DNA from: DASZGI01 sp035938995 | GTDB lineage: Bacteria > Actinomycetota > Actinomycetes > Streptomycetales > Catenulisporaceae | Length of the DNA: 31,018 nt | Assembly: GCF_035938995.1 (NCBI RefSeq) | Contig: NZ_DASZGI010000090.1 | Location: 1 to 31,018 of the forward strand | Reading direction: 5' to 3' | Part shown: piece by piece, positions 30,822 to 31,018 of the stretch | Position numbering within the stretch: position 1 is the stretch's first letter | Layout: each line of letters starts with the position of its first letter | Program-made: the position numbers and the translations under genes | The notes under the pieces: model-generated | Database searches by the model: none | Told to the model about the DNA's origin: nothing | What the model saw: only the letters and a program-made list of their open reading frames with translations

Positions 30822-31018
30822 ATGGACAACACAGCCCAGTACCGCCGCCAGCGGGACGCACGGCTCGAACCGGATCGCGGTGCGGTTTCGGCGGGGGCCG
30901 CGGTCAGTCTCGTGGGCTTGCACAAGAGTTACGCGGACATACACGCCGTCGACGGCGTCGATCTGGTGATCGCCCCCGGAGAGGTGGTCGCGCTGCTCGG
31001 GCCCAACGGCGCCGGCAA
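30822..31018 (+). CDS. ABC transporter ATP-binding protein (5' part only)
   Basis: 65 codons from the ATG at 30822, cut by the window end. The sequence begins MDNTAQYRRQRDARLEPDRG, then AVSLVGLHKSYADIHAVDGVDLVIAPGEVVALLGPNGAG, running into the Walker A motif GPNGAGK at the edge. The A-loop position is the tyrosine of LHKSYAD. This is the pattern of DrrA/CcmA-type exporters of drugs or lipids. The rest of the ATPase, and probably a permease, should follow outside. The upstream operator cluster suggests two-component control. Confidence 0.88.
   Translation, partial: MDNTAQYRRQRDARLEPDRGAVSAGAAVSLVGLHKSYADIHAVDGVDLVIAPGEVVALLGPNGAG

Overview
The window is about 31 kb of very GC-rich chromosome from an actinomycete. 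The gene set is core and Streptomyces-like: a WblE/WhiB1-type WhiB protein, nickel superoxide dismutase with its SodX-type peptidase, a fused E2-E1 2-oxoglutarate dehydrogenase (Kgd/OdhA type), Zur, RecO-UppS, LeuA, Era and class II GlyRS. The genus cannot be fixed from sequence alone; a filamentous order such as Streptomycetales or Catenulisporales is plausible. There are no rRNA or tRNA genes, no CRISPR array and no intact insertion sequence. GTG starts are common, and GTGA/ATGA stop-start overlaps mark several operons.

Left part (1-10.5 kb): whiB (-) with a CRP-like half-site cluster upstream; a diacylglycerol-kinase-family lipid kinase (-) divergent from a small membrane protein (+); an anti-sigma / sigma pair of the SigB/F/G class (-); sodN (-) and sodX (+), divergent; a CGNR zinc-finger regulator (-); malic enzyme (+) with a structured leader; an MDR oxidoreductase (+); and a DUF4097-PadR operon (-) with a promoter overlapped by two 17-bp operator repeats. 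The PadR protein carries an unusual tryptophan-rich repeat.

Middle (10.3-20.8 kb): a DUF6104-like small protein, the 1280-residue kgd with a strong terminator, a response regulator-histidine kinase operon (-), pgi (+), a VapBC-type toxin-antitoxin pair (-) with a palindrome beside its promoter, and era (+) with a long arginine/glycine/serine-rich N-terminal extension.

Right part (20.8-31 kb): a tandem GNAT protein (-); leuA (+) preceded by a 15-codon leader peptide with three Leu codons and an attenuator-like hairpin; a 110-bp nested perfect palindrome with no U tract; a zinc-ribbon/TerB-like protein, recO and uppS (+); zur (-); glyS (+); a secreted trypsin-like protease with a His/Pro/Gly-rich linker (-); a peptidase E-like protein (-); and the first 65 codons of an ABC transporter ATPase (+), cut by the window edge, behind a TGAC/GTCA operator cluster.

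Most genes are ordinary core genes. Central carbon metabolism (malic enzyme, Kgd, Pgi), stress and redox control (WhiB, sigma/anti-sigma, NiSOD, Zur) and envelope synthesis (UppS) are represented. The unusual material is mainly in the intergenic DNA and in low-complexity protein extensions. The best candidates for something undescribed are the nested palindrome at 23978-24087 and the Trp-repeat PadR.
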